9,564 nucleotides of DNA from an uncultured Alphaproteobacteria bacterium (GTDB lineage: Bacteria > Pseudomonadota > Alphaproteobacteria > Micavibrionales > Micavibrionaceae): contig CAMLJM010000052.1 in the NCBI GenBank assembly GCA_946480475.1, positions 1 to 9,564 on the forward strand, read 5' to 3'. Shown piece after piece: positions 6,705-9,564 of the stretch (positions are counted from its first letter, which is position 1; every line of letters begins with the position of its first letter). The position numbers and the translations under genes are program-made. The notes under the pieces were generated by a model. That model had not been told where the DNA came from and did not search any database. It saw only the letters and a program-made list of their open reading frames with translations.

Positions 6705-8231
6705 TTGGAAAATATAGTAAAATCAAACACCAAGCCCACCCTGGTTGTTCATGAGCAAATAGCTGAAAGCCCATTGGGCAAAGCCATGTGGGCCTTACTG
6801 GCGGGGCACGATATTCGCTTCGTCTCCACCAAGTCCCGGGAAGAGCTTTTAAAAGAGGCCATCAACGCCAGCCTGATTGTTCTGGGCGCAGAAAGACCCG
6901 GCGATGAATCTTGTCACTTGGCGATGTCTTTATCAGCCAATCAAATGGTGTCTGCTGACATCATGGGTTTTTCACCCAATGCAACCGTAGAGGACCGGGT
7001 AAAGTTTCTGACCTATGGCTTCGATTATGCTTTCAACTCTGAGTTTATGAAATTCCCTGACTTCCGCCAGGTCATCTTGCAAAAAGTTGATAGGGGTAGG
7101 GTGCGTTTGGAAAATCGCACACAGGAAGAAGAATATCGGCGTTTCCGTGCCTCGCTGTCAGCCAGCCCTGATGCCATCATGGTCGTAGATCAGAACCGCA
7201 AGATATTCTTTGTCAGCCAGCATTATAAACGCGCATACCCTTTATCTGCGAACAAACTGGTCCGTGGTCTTGATATTTCAGAAGCTTTTACAATGCTTAG
7301 CCATGAACAGGGCGTATTTCCTAGCGACCCCCGATACAATACACTTAAAAGCTTCTGGGAAAGGCTTGAGGGCGTTCAGGAGTTTGAAACAGAAGATGGC
7401 CGCGTGTGGCGCATGAAAGCTTCAAAGCTTGATGGCGGGCAAGGCACCATCATTACGACGACAGATCTAACTCTATACAAAAAGCAGCAACAGGAACTGG
7501 AAACCGCAAAGCACGAACTGGAAGATGCTCTTAAGAAAGAGCAGGAGGCCAGCGCCCTGCAGAAGCAGTTTGTCAACATGGTAAGCCATGAATTCCGTAC
7601 ACCGTTGACGATTATTGATGGCCACGCTCAAATACTGCACCGCAAGGCCGATGAAATAAGCCCGGATGATATTCGCAAACGCGCCAAAACAATACGTAGC
7701 GCTGTTTCACGGTTGATTACAATGATGGAGGGCGTGCTTTCTTCCAACATGCTGAAAACAGGCAAGCTGGAGATTATTCCTGAACCGCTCAACCTAAAGA
7801 CCTTTGCCCGCGACCTATGTGACGATCACAGCGAACTGGCGCGTGAGCATAAGATCACCTTAAACTGTGAAGGCATTCCCGAAACCGTGAATGTGGACAA
7901 GAAGATTGTCAGCCTGATCCTGACCAACCTGATTTCGAACGCCATCAAGTATACAAAGGATAACCCTCAAATCAGCGTGGACCTGCGCTCAGATGGAAAA
8001 TGGCTGAATATGAATGTTAAGGACAATGGCATAGGCATTCCTTATGACGAATTACCGCGTATATTTGAGCGTTATTTCCGGGCCAGCACAGCAACAGGCA
8101 TACCAGGCACGGGTATTGGCTTAAGCCTTGTAAAAGATCTGGTAGAGCTTTATCAGGGCAGGCTGGAAGTCAATAGTGATATCGGCCAAGGCACAGTTTT
8201 TTCAGTAAGCCTGCCGCTGGCAGAGGTTTAA
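6705..8231 (+). CDS. Soluble PAS-domain sensor histidine kinase with receiver-like N-terminus
   Basis: This 508-residue protein has no membrane segment or signal peptide, so it acts in the cytoplasm. Residues 12-135 resemble a receiver fold (VVHEQ, IRFVST, LIVLGAE, YGFDYAFN), but the usual phospho-acceptor aspartate is G61 and the acidic pocket and conserved lysine are missing. Residues about 146-258 are a PAS domain (SASPDAIMVVDQNRKIFFVS to ITTTDLTLYKK). A coiled coil covers about 258-286. The HisKA domain has the phospho-acceptor H295 in NMVSHEFRTPL. The ATPase domain has the N box (N408, N412), DNGIGIP at 440-446, FERYF at 454-458 and GTGIGLSLVKDLV from 468. SHEFRTPL marks it as a standard HisKA kinase that could autophosphorylate. 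The start is the TTG at 6705, with AAGG ten bases before it; the first in-frame ATG (6786) would remove strand one of the receiver-like domain. The single-domain regulator 11 bases downstream is the likely partner. The signal is unknown. Confidence 0.92.
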   Translation: MENIVKSNTKPTLVVHEQIAESPLGKAMWALLAGHDIRFVSTKSREELLKEAINASLIVLGAERPGDESCHLAMSLSANQMVSADIMGFSPNATVEDRVKFLTYGFDYAFNSEFMKFPDFRQVILQKVDRGRVRLENRTQEEEYRRFRASLSASPDAIMVVDQNRKIFFVSQHYKRAYPLSANKLVRGLDISEAFTMLSHEQGVFPSDPRYNTLKSFWERLEGVQEFETEDGRVWRMKASKLDGGQGTIITTTDLTLYKKQQQELETAKHELEDALKKEQEASALQKQFVNMVSHEFRTPLTIIDGHAQILHRKADEISPDDIRKRAKTIRSAVSRLITMMEGVLSSNMLKTGKLEIIPEPLNLKTFARDLCDDHSELAREHKITLNCEGIPETVNVDKKIVSLILTNLISNAIKYTKDNPQISVDLRSDGKWLNMNVKDNGIGIPYDELPRIFERYFRASTATGIPGTGIGLSLVKDLVELYQGRLEVNSDIGQGTVFSVSLPLAEV

Positions 8232-8242
8232 GAGAGTAAATT

Positions 8243-8635
8243 ATGCAATACAGAAAATCCTCATCACAAACGTCTATACTGGTCATTGAGGATGAAGAAG
8301 CGCTTTGCGAGCTTTTACAGGAAGAACTGAGTGCCGAAGGCTATAAGGTCACCATTGCCCATAATGGGATGGAAGGTTTAAGTCGCCTGCAGGAGGTAGA
8401 GCCCGACTTGATTATATGTGATCGCAACATGCCTTCCATGTCAGGTCATGAACTGCTGGAAAGGCTGAGGAATGCTTACCCGCAATACAAGCACCTGCCG
8501 TTCATTTTTCTGACCGCCCTAAGCAACCCTCAAGATAAACAGGCTGTGGCCCATTTAAAGCCCTATGCTTATCTGGAAAAACCGCTGGATTTTAACCTCC
8601 TCCGCCAGACAATAGAGGCGGCGCTAAAAGGATAA
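8243..8635 (+). CDS. Single-domain (CheY-like) response regulator
   Basis: This 130-residue protein consists of one receiver domain and nothing else. The acidic pocket is E16-D17 in LVIEDEEAL, the phospho-acceptor is D60 in LIICDRNMPSMSG, the switch threonine is T91 in FIFLTALS, and the conserved lysine is K113 in YLEKPLD. It has no DNA-binding or enzymatic output domain, so it must act by protein contact or by passing phosphate on. AGAGAG lies six bases before the ATG at 8243 and overlaps the last base of the kinase stop codon; the two genes are therefore almost certainly co-transcribed and translationally coupled. The upstream PAS kinase is the probable phosphodonor; this is inferred from position. 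Confidence 0.95.
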   Translation: MQYRKSSSQTSILVIEDEEALCELLQEELSAEGYKVTIAHNGMEGLSRLQEVEPDLIICDRNMPSMSGHELLERLRNAYPQYKHLPFIFLTALSNPQDKQAVAHLKPYAYLEKPLDFNLLRQTIEAALKG

Positions 8636-8657
8636 GCCTAGAGTTTTCAGCCATTCT

Positions 8658-8686
8658 TTGACAAAAACCAGACGGAAACCTATCTT
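8658..8686 (+). promoter_or_regulatory. Candidate lipA promoter placing the start near the ATG
   Basis: TTGACA (8658-8663, perfect) and TATCTT (8681-8686, four of six) are 17 bases apart in the 57-base gap between the response regulator and lipA. The expected transcription start, six to eight bases after the -10, falls at about 8692-8694, on the lipA ATG at 8693. No Shine-Dalgarno sequence is visible before that ATG. A leaderless transcript is therefore possible. Confidence 0.5.
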
Positions 8687-8692
8687 GCTGTC

Positions 8693-9564
8693 ATGACATA
8701 TAATCCAGACCTGCTAGACAAGGCCAAGCGCCACCCCGAAAAGCAAAAGAACCCGGATCGCCCGATGGGGAAAAAGCCCTCATGGATCCGCGTAAAAGCG
8801 CCTCAGGGTAAGCTCTACCATGAAACGCGCGACGTTGTTCATTCACTAAAACTGACAACCGTTTGCGAAGAAGCGGGATGCCCGAATATCGGGGAATGCT
8901 GGGACAAGCAACATGCTACATTTATGATCATGGGTGAGGTCTGCACCCGCGCATGCTCTTTCTGCAATGTTGCTACTGGCAAGCCTAATGAACTGGATAA
9001 GATGGAGCCGCTGCGTGTCGGCGTAGCCGTTGAGAAAATGAGTCTGAAGCATGTCGTCGTTACATCTGTTGACCGGGACGATCTGATTGATAGCGGCGCT
9101 GATCACTTTGTGAAAACAATTGGTGCAATCCGTTTTAAATCACCAGACACCACAATTGAAATTTTGCCGGGCGATTTCCGCGGCAAAATCGAAGACATTG
9201 ATGCTGTAGCACGCGCCAAGCCGGACGTATTCAACCATAACCTTGAAACCGTGCCACGCCTGTACCCTACAATCCGTCCGGGCGCACGTTACTTTCGCTC
9301 ACTGCGCCTGCTTCAACGCGTGAAAGAAGTCGATCCTTCTATCTTCACAAAATCAGGACTCATGGTAGGTCTTGGTGAAACCAAGGAAGAGGTAGCGCAA
9401 GTTATGGATGACATGCGCGCTGCTGATATCGACTTCCTGACAATTGGCCAATACCTGCAGCCTACACCTAAGCATGCACCCGTGATGCATTTTTGGACGC
9501 CTGAGGAATTCGAGGCGCTGGAAAAGCTGGCACGCTCTAAAGGATTCCTGATGGTATCAGCATC
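8693..9564 (+). CDS. lipA: Lipoyl synthase, 3' end cut by the window
   Basis: LipA is a radical SAM enzyme that inserts two sulfur atoms into octanoyl groups on the lipoyl domains of 2-oxoacid dehydrogenases and the glycine cleavage H protein, the last step of lipoate synthesis. The 290 residues seen carry both iron-sulfur motifs. C58, C63 and C69 in [15 protein letters not shown] bind the auxiliary, sulfur-donating cluster; C84, C88 and C91 in [10 protein letters not shown] bind the radical SAM cluster. Other family stretches are [51 protein letters not shown] and [15 protein letters not shown]. The N-terminus [10 protein letters not shown] then [10 protein letters not shown] is typical. The ATG at 8693 is the only start in the frame after the TAG at 8639. 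The conserved C-terminal RSSY serine ligand lies beyond the window, so completeness cannot be judged. The frame is open to the right edge. Confidence 0.98.
   Translation, partial: MTYNPDLLDKAKRHPEKQKNPDRPMGKKPSWIRVKAPQGKLYHETRDVVHSLKLTTVCEEAGCPNIGECWDKQHATFMIMGEVCTRACSFCNVATGKPNELDKMEPLRVGVAVEKMSLKHVVVTSVDRDDLIDSGADHFVKTIGAIRFKSPDTTIEILPGDFRGKIEDIDAVARAKPDVFNHNLETVPRLYPTIRPGARYFRSLRLLQRVKEVDPSIFTKSGLMVGLGETKEEVAQVMDDMRAADIDFLTIGQYLQPTPKHAPVMHFWTPEEFEALEKLARSKGFLMVSA

Noticed and set aside
8699..8704. Perfect TATAAT just inside lipA
   Set aside because: It lies after the only possible lipA start codon and has no -35 match at proper spacing, so it cannot drive full-length lipA.

Overview
The window looks like a stretch of core chromosome from an alphaproteobacterium of moderate, roughly balanced base composition. 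The Obg G domain, the L27 N-terminus, the ExoD-type membrane protein and the LipA cysteine motifs all have a familiar alphaproteobacterial look. This placement is by protein pattern only; no database search was possible. I see no mobile element, CRISPR array, tRNA, rRNA or obvious sign of recent transfer.

Layout. Positions 1-896 carry two plus-strand proteins I do not recognise; the first runs in from the left edge. Positions 893-6528 are a long minus-strand block, read right to left: rplU (L21), rpmA (L27), an intrinsic terminator, obgE, an exoD-family membrane protein, pepN and rnhB. The last three are packed tightly: the exoD stop lies inside the pepN ribosome binding site, and rnhB starts inside the end of pepN. 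rnhB ends tail to tail with the second unknown gene, sharing a TTAA that supplies both stop codons. Positions 6529-6704 are a divergent control region with a strong sigma70-type promoter for rplU. Positions 6705-8635 hold a soluble PAS histidine kinase and a single-domain response regulator, probably co-translated. From 8693 to the right edge runs lipA (lipoyl synthase), cut off shortly before its expected C-terminus.

How the genes fit together. rplU-rpmA-obgE is the classic ribosome-assembly cluster: two 50S proteins followed by the GTPase that helps mature the 50S subunit. The terminator after rpmA probably lets the ribosomal proteins be made in excess over ObgE. PepN (peptide turnover) and RNase HII (removal of ribonucleotides from DNA) are housekeeping genes trailing in the same direction. 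The kinase/regulator pair is a self-contained phosphotransfer module with no DNA-binding output, so its target is another protein or a further relay step.

Nothing here amounts to a clearly new system. The points most worth a second look are an L21 that lacks about ten internal residues, the kinase whose N-terminus resembles a receiver domain without its phosphorylation residues, a possible leaderless lipA promoter, and the two unknown proteins at the left.
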